DNA of 64,000 nucleotides from Procambarus clarkii (lineage: Eukaryota > Arthropoda > Malacostraca > Decapoda > Cambaridae), in the NCBI RefSeq assembly GCF_040958095.1, contig NC_091237.1, forward strand, positions 14,168,941-14,232,940, given 5' to 3'. A program made the position numbers and the translations under genes. Shown one piece after another: positions 31,501 to 41,890 of the stretch. Numbering within the stretch: position 1 is the first letter of the stretch; every line of letters starts with the position of its first letter. The notes under the pieces were generated by a model. The model saw nothing but the letters and a program-made list of their open reading frames with translations, was not told where the DNA came from and ran no database searches.

Positions 31501-33610
31501 TGGTCAGATGGGGAAACTGGGAGTTTGCAAATAGGCTAATTGGCAATTCTTGCATTGCCATTTAGTGTTTGAAAGGGTTTTGAGTTTTTAATGTGCTTTC
31601 TAGCAGTCTTTTCTAGCTGCAGCAAGTATTCGATTGCTACTCCTTTGCAACAGTATGATGTAGAAGGAACAGTTTAAGACGATCTCTGCTGTGCCAGTGC
31701 AGATTGTTAAATTCCCTCGATAAAGCATCGACCTGTCTTGTGATCAGGAGTTTTTATTTTTGCCCTAGGGAGCAACCAAGTGGCATAGCACTTGGTTGCT
31801 ATGTTACTTGGTTGACTGAGGAAGGGGGGGTCAGGAGCCTGAACCAAGTTGTGATTGTGTGATTATTGTGTTATGGAAGTGTTTCTGTACTTGCTATCTC
31901 TTTATGGTAAATTCAACTTGAGTGATATATTAAAAAACTAAATATATTCAGATGCACCAGATATATAGAAGGACAATAGATATGGGGCCAGATTCACGAA
32001 GCAGTTATGCAAGGACTTACGAACCTGTACATCTTTTCTCAATCTTTGGCGCTTTGTTTACAATTATTAAACAGGTAATGAGCTCTGAAGCACCAGGAGG
32101 CTGTTTATAACAATAACAACAGTTGATGGGGAAGTTTTCATGCTTGTAAACTGTTTAATAAATGTAACCAAAGCCATTAAAGATTGGGGGAAAGATGTAC
32201 ACGTTCGTAAGTACTTGCATAACTGCTTCGTGCATCTGGCCCCTGGTATTTAGAAAAAAATTAAAGTAGATAGACAACTCAGCACAAAACTTCTGTAACG
32301 ATTAATTTCTGCCGTATAGAAAATGGTAGACGTAGAAGTTGAATTTTATATTGACTACTAATACCTTACAAAAAGTTGAAATAAACATCAAGTACTGAAA
32401 AATTTATGAAGAATGAGAGTTTGAAGATGTTTTGTAAATTCATCTTATTTAGCACTCTCCAATCAGTTATGGATAATAACTGTAAATTATTATGTGCCTC
32501 CTTTTGATAATTACTTCAGAATGATTACTAAATTTATCACAGAATATCTAAGAGTATTACCTGGAAGAGCCTCTTCGTGGTGTTTTAACAGGAGGAAGAA
32601 TACGGATTGGCTTGGGACGTATCACTGGTGGTAACGTACTTGTGACTACTTCCTCAGTGGCATTAACTGCTTCAGTTGTAATCTCAGTTGTAGGATCCAC
32701 AGACATTTCCTCAATTATTAATGGATCTGAGGCTGGTTCACTGGCAGTATCCTCAGTGACTTGTGGTGCTGGAGATGGTTCCATGACTACGGCCTCAATT
32801 ACATGTGGTACTGGAGCTGGCTCCGTGATGACTTGTGGAGCTGGCTCCGTGATGACTTGTGGAGCTGGCTCCGTGATGACTTGTGGTGCTGGTTCTGCAA
32901 TTACATGTGTTGGAGCAGGCTCCATAATGACTTGTGGTGCTGGGGCTGGTTCCACAGTTACACTTGGTGCTGGAGGTGGCTCTATGATTATTTCCTCAAT
33001 TATGCGTGGTGAAGCTGGTTCCACAATAACTTGTGGTGTTGGAACTCGTCCTACAGTTACATGTGGTGCTAGAGCTGGTTCCACAAATGCACGTGGTGTT
33101 GGAGCTGGTTCCATAATTATGTGTGGTACTGGGGTTGGCTGCACAATTACATGTGGTACTGGAGCTGGTTCCTCAATGTCTTGTGTTGGGACGGGTTCCA
33201 AAATGTCTTCTGTTGGGACAGGTTCCACAATGTCTTGTGTTGGGACGGATTTCACAATGTCTTGTGGTACTGGAACTGGTTCCATGATTTTGGTCTCAAG
33301 GACTTGTGGTGCTGGGGCGGGTTTCATGGGTGCAACTTCGATAATTTGTGGATCTGGGGCTGATTCTGTGTTTGTAGTTTCAATTACTTTTGGTTCCATT
33401 GATGGCTCCATGGTTGTGGTTTGCGTTATTTGTGGTGCTGGGGCTGGTTCCATGGTTGTAACCTCGGAGATCTGTGGTGCAGTAGTTGTGGTTGTGGTTC
33501 TGGGAGTAGTTGTGGTTCTCGTGAAAGAAGGGCGAAGAGCACGAGGGCCTTGCTGAGTTTTCGAAGGAATTCTAAACTTTCTGCGGGGCTGACCTCTGGT
33601 AAGTGATCGC
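28535..33610 (-). CDS. Proline/glutamate-rich repeat protein with Tyr/Asp-rich C-terminus (gene B; 5' end not found)
   Basis: I do not recognise the family. Two minus-strand exons join in frame. Exon 33610-32561 (350 codons) has acceptor 'ttccttcag' and donor 'CCAG|gtaata'. The terminal exon 29018-28535 has acceptor 'acttgcag' and stops after YDYTDYYYDDLI. Both junctions split an Arg codon AG|G (phase 2). The order is: a basic Thr-rich start (RGQPRRKFRIPSKTQQ, then TTTTPRTTTT), about 22 degenerate 'EPAPxPxVIxEP' repeats of 8-14 aa including three identical 'EPAPQVIT' units, an acidic Thr/Val stretch, 'PVIRPKPIRILPPVKTPRRG', a Pro/Ser/Thr linker, 'RRILSGFGSRRRGLGRPQEK', and an acidic Tyr tail. 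No Cys-rich or catalytic domain is seen. The signal exon must lie upstream (above 33610). It resembles secreted matrix, cuticle or mucin-like proteins (inference). An antisense 314-codon frame is its shadow. Confidence 0.75.
29325..29515. repeat. Unclassified dispersed repeat, member 2 (inverted relative to 24.8 kb)
   Basis: Contains 'gtggacatcattcaacacta', 'ccattaaatgattcccacac' and 'cactagggactattgatacc', the reverse complement of words at 24780-24975. Followed by a short duplication of 'ttgataccatgcattgatat'. In the gene B intron. Confidence 0.55.
29582..30047. mobile_element. DIRS-type terminal repeats, short remnant
   Basis: Left 'ggctccttggagctatcggg' and 'ctaatatgcaatatattaga' are repeated inverted at 29990-30040. 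DNA of the same family lies beside the DIRS fossil at 9.4-9.6 kb. There is no coding region between the repeats, so this is a broken remnant or an internally deleted copy. It lies in the gene B intron. Confidence 0.6.
30408..30905 (-). mobile_element. DIRS-type retroelement fossil, RNase H region
   Basis: On the minus strand 'IPLPRGSATCLHLNNDLVVL' and 'INIHRVSNVMTDCLILVHP' correspond to the RNase H words of decapod DIRS elements (DNxxAV.. and HVxGxxNVLADxLSR). It is broken. It sits between the terminal-repeat remnant at 29.6-30.0 kb and a LINE end. Gene B intron, same strand as the gene. Confidence 0.7.
30985..31255 (+). mobile_element. LINE 3' end, plus strand (RT C-terminus)
   Basis: Translates as 'RGPRLFSVLPTTIRNIAGTT' then 'MDIFKRKLACFLKKCRTNRA', the usual C-terminal 'LPxxIRN..FKRxLxxFL' motif of non-LTR retrotransposon RTs, followed by 3' UTR 'gggccaggcttggggagtag'. 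5'-truncated. Gene B intron, antisense to the gene. Confidence 0.75.
31984..32243. mobile_element. Palindromic MITE 'GGGGCCAGATTC', copy 1
   Basis: Terminal inverted repeats: left GGGGCCAGATTCACGAAGCA, right end 'GAAGCAGTTATGCAAGTACT' in reverse complement, ending in GGCCCC. The halves pair over most of the 260 bp ('caatctttggcgctttgttt' against 'aaccaaagccattaaagatt'), leaving a centre with 'ataacaataacaacag'. No ORF. Other copies are at 39919, 52422 and 62104. Confidence 0.88.
32822..32890. repeat. Perfect 24-bp triplication inside gene B
   Basis: 'ctggctccgtgatgacttgt' plus 'ggag' occurs three times without change, encoding three identical EPAPQVIT units. Its identity, against diverged neighbours, marks a recent in-frame expansion. 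Confidence 0.9.
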
Positions 33611-33867
33611 CTGAAGGAATTAAATTTAGTAAAATTTTTGTTAGCCTTAGGTACATGTGTATGATGATAATACTGTAGTGTACAAATTATTCGTCAGAAA
33701 GATTGGCCTAGAAAATACAAACACATGCAATCACCAATATGGTATTAAAAATAAAACTGGTTAAACAAAGGAAGTAAAGAGTGATGATAAATGGAATAGA
33801 ATCAACCAAAAACTTGTGAACTGAGTGTTGGAAGGATAAATTTTGAAGTTAACCCTGTATGTACAGC

Positions 33868-34000
33868 CTGTCCTTTTAAGGTTTCCCAACGTCAAGAAAC
33901 TGTCATATTAAAGTCCCCTCTCCTAACCTACAAGACGACCCAAAACAGAAAATGGGACAGTATATCAATTTTGCAAGCCACTACCATTTTCTAGTAGATG
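33868..34000. repeat. Unclassified dispersed repeat ('ccaaaacagaaaatgggaca')
   Basis: The block 'aaggtttcccaacgtcaaga' through 'ccaaaacagaaaatgggaca' reappears inverted at 39700-39825, and its end again at 60313-60335. Family unknown. Confidence 0.55.
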
Positions 34001-34984
34001 AATTTTGGCCTTAGATAAAGTATGAGTCAAAATGCGACACTCTATTAGGACGGGTTGGTATGCAACATACATCAAAAGCTACATAGATTAACTTCGTTGG
34101 TAATAAATATCTACAGTAAAACAGGTGATAATTATTGGCAGCCTTGCTAAATGGTCTTTACAGACTTCACAAATGAGGAAAAGACTAGCAAGTGCTCTTC
34201 ACTAATGAAAAATATAAGACTTTACAAGTAGGCCTAGAGCATTACACATCACTGTTACTATACCAGCTGTGTATGACCTTGCAACAGATTCAGTCCACCA
34301 GTCATTGAAAGTTGCTAAGCAAGTAGGAGCTACCATAAAAAAAAAGGCCAACAAAACCATAGGAATAATCAAATGAACCTTCAACTTTAAGGGAAGGAAA
34401 AAGAGGTTATATAGCAATATGAATCCATTATACACTTTCACAAGGAATACTATAAAGCAAAGATGGAGGCTTCATCCAGAAAAATGTATCCCCAAATTAA
34501 GCTAATTCTTATAACATGATGGCTGAGAGGAAACAGTGATTCTCTACTCATTGAATAAGGCATGACAAGGCTAACCTCATTCTCATTGAGAATGAGATAC
34601 TGAACAAGTTAGAGAAAGTTAATACAGCCCACTTCTGTAGCATGTCCAATGTGACTCTCTCAAGAGGCAATAGCTTCAAGCTCGCCAAATTTTAATGTAG
34701 ATCAGACAAGAAGCGATGCCTTTTCATCTGTCAAAGCTATAAACACTAATACAGCTACAGTTTAAAATACAGCTGGAGAAAAGTGATCAGAAAGAATTGT
34801 AGAACTTTCCACTAGCCCCAAGTTTCCAGTCCCTGCCATAAACATTATAAATGGTCGCCCTTGAGTAAATATTGTGTTATGTTGCCAGTGATGTAATGGT
34901 AGATCCACTAATGTAATATTTGCCTGTTTTCAGGGACACTAACTCCATTAGACTTTTTTTGTTTTTTAGATACCCCTAGGACAA
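34001..34984. other. No gene recognised
   Basis: Several interrupted short frames on both strands (for example minus 34202-34441, hydrophobic) suggest an eroded element, but no family word is clear. Confidence 0.35.
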
Positions 34985-35185
34985 TGACAAACCTTGCCAG
35001 GACTGCAACGTAATGCAATACCTATTTACAGTACAGTACCTATTTACTTGGAGATGAACAGAGGCAAGGGTTGTATGGAAACGTGTCCAAGTGTCTCAAC
35101 CTGCTTGGGACTCAAACTTATGTTGAATCAGTTGAGAGCAGACTACACTAATCATTATGCAACAGATACTGGTCACCCATAAATC
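34985..35185 (-). mobile_element. SINE (Thr-type family), very degenerate minus copy
   Basis: Family words survive in order: 'cctatttac', 'gaacagaggcaaggg', 'gtgtctcaacctgc' and 'gggactcaaac'. The head is not readable. Confidence 0.4.
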
Positions 35186-36725
35186 AATCAATCTTTATTC
35201 ATAAAAAACTTCAGTAAGAATTGGATAGATGAATGAGAAGTACAAGTAAGAAGTGTTCTGTCAGTCGTCGTGTCCGTCCCTTCGTCTTCCCTCAATCATT
35301 TGAATTCAGTATGCTCTATCATTATCCTTTTATTCAGCATTACTAAACCATCTCAATACACTTTCTTCAATCTTTTGAGTTATATACTGACTTTTGCACT
35401 CCCACCCTTTATTGATTTATTAATTCCTTACTCTACCTATCACCTCAACACCACAAAGGCATCTCAGATTATTGATTTTCACTGTTCTAACTCTTGATTT
35501 TTCCTTGTCATGGCACAACAATATCTCGCATCCATGCATACATATAGACACAACCACTCTTTTTTTTTTTTCATGCTACCCGCTGTGTGCCAACAACAGT
35601 GTTTCTAACCAAGACTTAAACTGCATCTGACACTTTCCATGACTGTCTTTTATTCTGTTTTTATCTTATTTTGCACAAACTTCTTCTTTGTTGATTACAA
35701 ACCCCAGATATTTAGACTGGTCAACCAAATGAGTACATCATATTAAATAAGCAATGCTGTATGAGCTCGGTTTTCTGAAGCCCGCTGAACTACTTTGTTT
35801 ATTCAGCCAAAATCGCATATAGATAATTTTATGGCAAAACTTTGCCATATCTGGACGGAAAAACAGATAACTGGATATTAGGTTACGTAAATTTTAAAAA
35901 ACGACACGTTTCGTGATCTACAGTATCAAACAAAAAAAATGAATTACAACAAGGTAAGGTGAATTTTTTTTTAATTATATTATTGATTTATAATGTGTGT
36001 GTAAATTTGAATTATATTGGTTGTTGTACAAAAAATTGGGAATATGGTAAGTTTTGGACTCCAAACCCCAGTAAGAATTCTCCTTATCCAGATGTCTGGC
36101 TAATCAGGTGTGGGGTCCTTCCTATATAGTCCACATAAGTAAGTTTAGACAGTACGTACTGTACTCCTTTCATACATTAAATTACATTGCCCATTCCTGA
36201 AATAATCCCATATTAATATAAAATTAATTGCTCATTATGTCATTAACTCTTTGACATGCAATAATTTCTGAACAAAAACTCTGCACCACATTAAATAACA
36301 TTTGAGCAACTCCATATATGTCAATTACTTTTCAGAGAACATCTAAAATATGGTGTTGGGTTTAAGGCCTATCAACAGCAGGAGGGTTATTAAAGCCACC
36401 ACAAGAGCTTATCGACCAACTAGCAAGTATATTTTATCTCTGAACATTGTCCAGGACTGTACTAAACTCTCCGTATATATACATCAAGAAGTGTGGTATA
36501 CGCCTCTCAGTGTATGCCTCCCAGCGTTATTTGGTAGGTGATCTTCTGGCTTATCTTATTTCCATACTTCACTTATATAAATGACCTCATTCCCCCTTAT
36601 ATCTTCCAACATGCTCTCAGAAATTAAGTGGCTTTTGGACCACTTAAATTTGAGAAAGTTTTTTCAATTAAAATGTTATCTGCAATACAAGTTCCTATTT
36701 TCAGATTCAGTTTCCATGGAAGGAT
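35186..36725. other. No gene recognised
   Basis: AT-rich. Short frames only, no splice-supported exon. Confidence 0.45.
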
Positions 36726-36870
36726 AAAAACATTTGGGCATTGTTTCCTTTCACCTGTTAACCTAGTAGTAAATAGGTGCAAGGGCGTTAGGCAGTTATT
36801 GTGGGTTATATTCGGGGAAAAGATCAGCAGGTGGCCCTTGGGGAACCTTGATAACTCTTAACAGCCTTCC
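36726..36870 (+). mobile_element. SINE (Thr-type family), degenerate plus copy
   Basis: 'tgggcattgtttcctttcac', 'cctagtagtaaataggtgca', 'ttaggcagttattgtgggtt' and 'ggaaccttgataactctt' follow the family order. Head lost. Confidence 0.55.
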
Positions 36871-37960
36871 TGTCTCTGACTATTGGAAACCAATTAATGT
36901 TCCCCACTTCACAAGGGAGGTCGTAAATAACTGGCAAAAACTACAAATCGGGTCCTACAAACATTACACTTCATTTAGGTATTGGGGACAGTACTTAGAA
37001 GCAAGTAATAATGATAGTATTGTGGTGTGAGCTGTAGATTATATGTTCATTAGTGTTGAATGTGACCGGCAAATCGATGGGTGCAGTTTTACTGTAAATC
37101 GATGGGTACAGTTGGGTACCTGTAGCCAGGTTTATATCATTGTCTAGGGGGTCTTGGACAAGCCAGTTAAGGGCTTCCTGTTCCAGGCAGCAAATACTGT
37201 ACCCATTTCTGGGGTTTGCATCCAGATCCTTATGTTGTGCTCCATTTACATCAAGTAGTTTCGACAATATTATATTTCTCATTCTAGTTTATCATTGTAT
37301 TTGTATTAATTAGTATGTTCTGGTAAATGAGTACAATGTACCTAACATAGTACTTCATTATGTGCACCATATTGTCAATATGAGTTATGCATGGGTTTAT
37401 GATAGGTAACAAACCCATCGAATTGCCAACCAGCTGAAGCCATAAATGCCAAGACAGTACTTCTGCTCAAAATTCAACTGAAATTTTTATGAATAATGGG
37501 GTCTTTTGAAGAGCCACAGGCTTCCTATCCCCTTGTGGAGGCCAAATTCAGGTAAATCTATTATGCTGTACTACTAATGTATTACTTTTCCCAGGGGGTA
37601 CCCTCCTAGTGGGTAGTAAGGGAGGCCACATAATATAAGCCTCCGAGCAACCTAATTTGAGTTTACTCGAGCGTCACCATCTCTAGTGGCTTCGGCAGGA
37701 CCAGGAGACTGGCAGATTTTCAAAGGTTCTCTCAATTATTCCTGAAAATTATTTTCATCTTAAATTTAAGCAAAAGTATCTTTGGCTTCAAGTGTAGGCA
37801 ATTCCATGGATTTATAATGCTGTGGGTAGAAAAGCATCTCCTGTTTTCTGTCCTACATTGTGGCTTGTTGAGATTGAGCTGTTTTCTTTACTTTTTATGT
37901 CATTATGAGTACTATTCATGCAATTGGATAGTAACCAAAAAACGAAAAGTTCATATTTCT
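36871..37960. other. No gene recognised
   Basis: A 95-codon minus frame at 36995-37282 and repeat-like text at 37550-37710 ('gggggtaccctcctagtggg') look mobile-element derived, but the family is unclear. Confidence 0.35.
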
Positions 37961-38160
37961 ATTCCTGAAGTAGGACAGGAGCGTTTGGGCAACTTTTCCT
38001 TTCACTTGATGCCTCCGTTCACTTAGCAGTATATAGATACCCTAGGAGTTAGGTAACTGTTGTGGGTTGCATTCTCAGGAATGTCAGTAAGCAGCCAAGG
38101 AAGACCTTGATAAACCTAAGATACTTCCAATCCCTGGCTAAAGGAAACCATAAGGTGAAC
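37961..38160 (+). mobile_element. SINE (Thr-type family), degenerate plus copy
   Basis: 'ggacaggagcgtttgggcaa', 'cctttcacttgatgcctccg', 'ttagcagtatatagataccc' and 'ctgttgtgggttgcattctc' follow the family order, with the tail 'aagaccttgataaac'. Confidence 0.6.
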
Positions 38161-38835
38161 TGTGTTTTTGGCATTCTCTGAAATCTCTCATCTTCCATAC
38201 ACTTTATTTAATATTCCTTTATACCTACTATACACAACATGCATTTCTTAGTTTATTCCAACACTCTGAATTTGGGATTTCCCTCATTCCATGACCAAGA
38301 CTATTACCCTAGCTACCATGACCCCAACCTTGGTTATGACTATGTTTCACTCCCAGTACTGAACTGAACCAAGTGATGACATTTCTTGACATCTTCCAAT
38401 ATTTCATTGCCCGTTTAAGTTTAATACTCCATTACTACATGTAGCTGTGTATAACTACTAGTGTGTGGTGGTGCTCACTTATCCATGATATCATATACTG
38501 TGAATGATAAAATATCTATAACCTTCTTTACCGAAATATTATTGATCTTTTCCTCTGGGCTGATGCTTGCCACCCCCAGTGAAAGTTGGAATGTGACTTC
38601 TTTTTGCCAAAAGATTATGATAAGTTACAGTCATTTTATTTGTTGTTTTACCTAATAATTTGCAGGAATAAGCTTCATTTCCTGGACTGTGTTTTCAAGC
38701 TGTTGTCTAATGTATTGACTTCCGGCCTCAATTTTCCTTTTCATATCTACTTTTTAAACTACGCATGGAGGATGGCCTTACTATTTTCTCTTCTGGTTTG
38801 TTCACTTGCTGATTGTCCTTATTTTGAAGAAGTTT
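38161..38835. other. No gene recognised
   Basis: AT-rich with no supported exon. Confidence 0.45.
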
Positions 38836-39122
38836 TTTTTATCTATATATATATATATAAGAGTTCTTCCATTCTTGTAAAGTCACAGTGTTGACTGCTC
38901 GAAACACAGTATGCACAGTGTTTCGAGCAGGTTCCTAATCTTAATTTTCCCTGGAATACGACCCGCCAAATTATTTAACAACCAGGTACCCATTCACTAT
39001 TGGGCAAAGAGTGGCTACAGTCAAGGATTGACACCTAGTCAACCCTCCCAGTCCAGGATACGAACCCAGGCCAAATCACTTGCAAAGCGCGGAGCGAGTG
39101 TCTTACCACTGCGCCATGGGGG
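38836..39122 (-). mobile_element. SINE family III, near full-length minus copy
   Basis: The head on the minus strand has A box 'TGGCGCAGTGGTAAGACACT' and B box 'GGGTTCGTATCCTGG'. The body includes 'GGGTACCTGGTTGTTAAATA' and 'GGGTCGTATTCCAGGG', then 'CTGCTCGAAACACTGTGCAT', ending 'ACAAGAATGGAAGAACTCTT' and a (TA)n/A-rich tail. Unlike the copies at 21.5 and 63.5 kb it carries a 12-bp palindrome (TGCTCGAAACAC / GTGTTTCGAGCA). Confidence 0.85.
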
Positions 39123-39699
39123 ACTGCTTTTCTCTTATCCCAGTGGCTCATCTGTATGTTTAGCTTCCAAGCATATCTTATCATTACACTACTGCTCAAC
39201 CTAAGCACTTGTATTTCATTAAAACCTCCTTATGATATTTTTTATGTCTGAATCATATCCCCTCAATTGATTTTGCAGTGTTCTCAGGTACAGTCCCCTC
39301 AGTCTATCCCTGTAGCTCAGTCCATATAATTTTAGGATTAGTCATGTAGCAAACCTTTGTATTGTCTCAGTCTTCAATTTTTACTTTTATTGCATGGGGG
39401 CTTTATGCTAATATTGCATACTATAGCGCTGTGCTGTGTTTAGCAGTTTAAAAGTATTCTTATTGAAGTTCCTGAAGACTGTCCTGATGTTTTCCAGTTT
39501 AGCATATGCTACAGTACTTGTGGTGTGATTATATTTATGGTAGGTCTTGCAGTAGATTCTGTGCTATGTATGCTCCCAGATTCTATTCTCACACTGATTC
39601 TGGCAAGTTCTTTCCCCTCTATCCAACTGGTCCTCTTACAAAGAATGTTGCATTTTGCTCGTATGTGTTACATAAAGCCAAAAACGGTTGTACTAGAAA
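39123..39699. other. No gene recognised
   Basis: No exon with splice support. 'tctatccctgtagctcagtc' and similar text suggests an eroded repeat of unknown type. Confidence 0.35.
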
Positions 39700-39825
39700 A
39701 TAGAAGTGGCTGGCGAAAGTGATGTACTGTCCTGTTTTCTGTTTTGGGTTCTCTGGTAGGTAAGGAGAGGACACTTTAAATTGGCCATTTTCTTGACGTT
39801 GGGAAACCTTAGGACGGGCTGCTCT
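39700..39825. repeat. Unclassified dispersed repeat, inverted member of the 33.87-kb family
   Basis: 'tgtcctgttttctgttttgg' and 'cttgacgttgggaaacctta' are the reverse complement of the words at 33868-34000. Confidence 0.55.
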
Positions 39826-39918
39826 TATCATCTATTATTCGTCAAGCCCCCTTACTCTTGGCCTCCTTGTTCCTGGTGTCCTTACTGCTGGTGTCCTCAC
39901 TGCTGGTGTCCTTACTCC

Positions 39919-40182
39919 TGGAGCCAGATTCATGAAGCAGTTACGTAAGTACTTACGAACTTGTACATCTTTCCTCAGTCTTTGACGCCTTTGGTTATAT
40001 ATTTATTAAACAGTTTACAAGCATGAAAACTTACCAATCAACTGTTGTTATTGTTATAAACAGCCTTCTGGTGCTTCGGAGCTCACTTAACTGTTTAATA
40101 ATTGTAAACAAAGCCGCCAAAGATTGAGAAAAAATGTACAGGTTCGTAAGTCATTGCGTAACTGCTTCATGAATTTGGCCCC
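39919..40182. mobile_element. Palindromic MITE 'GGGGCCAGATTC', copy 2
   Basis: Starts GGAGCCAGATTCATGAAGCA and ends 'CTTCATGAATTTGGCCCC'. The internal order matches copy 1 after inversion of the centre ('tgttgttattgttataaaca'). Confidence 0.88.
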
Positions 40183-40446
40183 TGATCTCCTTACTCTTGG
40201 CTTGCTTTCTCCTGTCCACATCCTCATGAGCTTGTCTGCCTGTGTTTAGATGTATTCTTTTGGAGTTGAATACTTGAATTACTGCCTTTAAAAATCAAGG
40301 TTATCACTGTATTATGTGACTTAAAGTTGTGAGCTATCATCATAAAACTTTAAGTTTACAGACGCTTCCTGAAGGTCATATATATATATATATATCTATC
40401 TGCATTTTTGCCGCTTGGTATTGTTCAGAGGTCAAGGTCAAGGTCA

Positions 40447-40705
40447 CACAATTGCAGTTCCAGTGTCACAAGTGCCAAGGTTTGTTCTTGCCACAGAAGC
40501 CCCAGTGTCACAAGTGCCAGGGTCTGTTCTTGCCACAGAAGCTCCAGTGTCACAAGTGCCAGGGTCTGTTCTTGCCACAGAAGCTCCAGTGTCACAAGTG
40601 CCAGGGTCTGTTCTTGCCACAGAAGCCCCAGTGTCACAAGTGCCAGGTTTTGTTGCTGCCACAGAAGCTCGAGTGTCACAAGTGCCAGGGTCTGTGCTTG
40701 CCATA
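40447..40705. repeat. 42-bp minisatellite, about 6 copies
   Basis: The unit 'cagaagctccagtgtcacaa' plus 'gtgccagggtctgttcttgc' and 'ca'. Because 42 is a multiple of 3 and the unit lacks stops in most frames, several overlapping ORFs on both strands appear. I treat them as artefacts. Confidence 0.9.
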
Positions 40706-41300
40706 GTAGCTCATGTTATGACAGGCAACACACACATGCTCTTAGTTAATGTGATAAGCTGTTTTTAACCTGTGCAGAGCAAAATGATGTGCAGGTAAAA
40801 AGTTTCTTTATTTTGTGTTCTACTTTGGGATGTTTTTCCACTATCAGGGTTTTTCATTTTGGTGTTTTTCAGTGTTTTTTTCCTCGTATTTTTTCTTGGT
40901 TTTCGTTATGGGCTTTTCTATGTATAATTTGCTCTATGTGATATGTTTACATGGTGTTTTTCTTTATATACTCATTTTGTTTATACAGTAGAGTATTTAA
41001 TTTGTCTTCATACATAGACAGTATCAGCAGTTTTTTCCTAATGACTAATGTGAGTGTTGCAGACCAAAGTAACAAAGTAGTATTTTAGGGTCTTGAAGAA
41101 AATCATAATGGGAATTGAATTATCATTGCATAGGTTATCTATAAGCAAGGGCTATAGTTCATTAAACTTCTTTTTTCACAAAATTTCTGGTTTATGAGTT
41201 CCCACTGTCGAAAACAGGAAGCCTGTTAAGCTTATTAAGGATTCCCTAGACAAACTCCTGACCTTCCCCAGAATGCAACCCGTAACAGTTGAAGCTAAAT
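40706..41300. other. No gene recognised
   Basis: AT/T-rich DNA. A worn stretch at 41200-41300 ('ttccccagaatgcaaccc') may be an eroded Thr-type SINE. Confidence 0.4.
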
Positions 41301-41301
41301 T

Positions 41302-41396
41302 CCAACAGCATTTGCTGCTCCCAGGCAGTCACCCCATCCAAGCATTAACCAAACCCAGCATTGCTTAACTTCGGTGATTTGACGAAAAGCGATGTT
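41302..41396 (-). pseudogene. 5S rRNA-derived sequence (pseudogene or 5S-headed SINE)
   Basis: Read on the minus strand the DNA carries 5S rRNA words in the right order and spacing: 'TCACCGAAGTTAAGCAATGC', 'GGTTAATGCTTGGATGGG', 'GTGACTGCCTGGGAGCAGC' and 'AAATGCTGTTGG'. In true 5S the matching parts are 'TCACCGAAGTTAAGCAGCG', 'GGTTAGTACTTGGATGGGTG' and 'ACCGCCTGGGAACACC'. The 5' third is diverged or replaced. The internal promoter region is only partly kept, so it is probably inactive. Confidence 0.8.
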
Positions 41397-41689
41397 TACA
41401 ATTTAGGTGTGTCGAAGTTAAATACTTCATATACTGTATGTGGATATGGTAATGTCACAAATGTTTCTTCTGCTTCCAGTTGCTACTTTTGCAGCCTCGT
41501 AAACTGGGTGTGATCACAAACTGATATTATGTAACGTCATGCGTGTTCTAATGTAATAATATAATCAACCTTCTGGTCATTGTTCCCACTAGTGGCTGTG
41601 ACAAGCAGGAAGTTAATGGCTTCTGAATTGGCTTCCCCATTCCTTCCCTTGAAACTAATGAAGCTGTCATTTGCTATGCAATTGCTTCA

Positions 41690-41890
41690 ACCAGCAGTTG
41701 AAACAATCCAATAATTACACATCTTTCAAGCAGTGCTTGAAAGAATCTAACAGTCACGCATCAATGACGTTATCTGGTAATTAGTTCCATAAAAATTAAA
41801 ATCTTATTTAAAACAGTATTTACCAAGAACTTATTCTAAACTTATTCAATTTTTATCCATTGATTCGTGTTCTATTATGTGTCTATATAC
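41690..41890 (-). mobile_element. LINE 3' end relic (same family as 15.7 kb), minus strand
   Basis: 'gcttgaaagaatctaacagt', 'ctggtaattagttccataaa' and 'acttattcaatttttatcca' parallel the plus-strand text of the better copy at 15.67-15.96 kb. Very diverged. Confidence 0.45.

Noticed and set aside
32612-33556. 314-codon plus-strand frame opposite gene B
   Set aside because: It is the antisense of a codon-biased repeat (Pro/Glu/Ala codons read as Gly/Ser/Thr). It has no in-phase splice sites, while the minus frame has correct acceptor, donor and a matching downstream exon.
40329-40768. Several overlapping 84-125-codon frames on both strands
   Set aside because: All arise from one 42-bp tandem repeat lacking stops. 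No splice sites or start context favour any of them.
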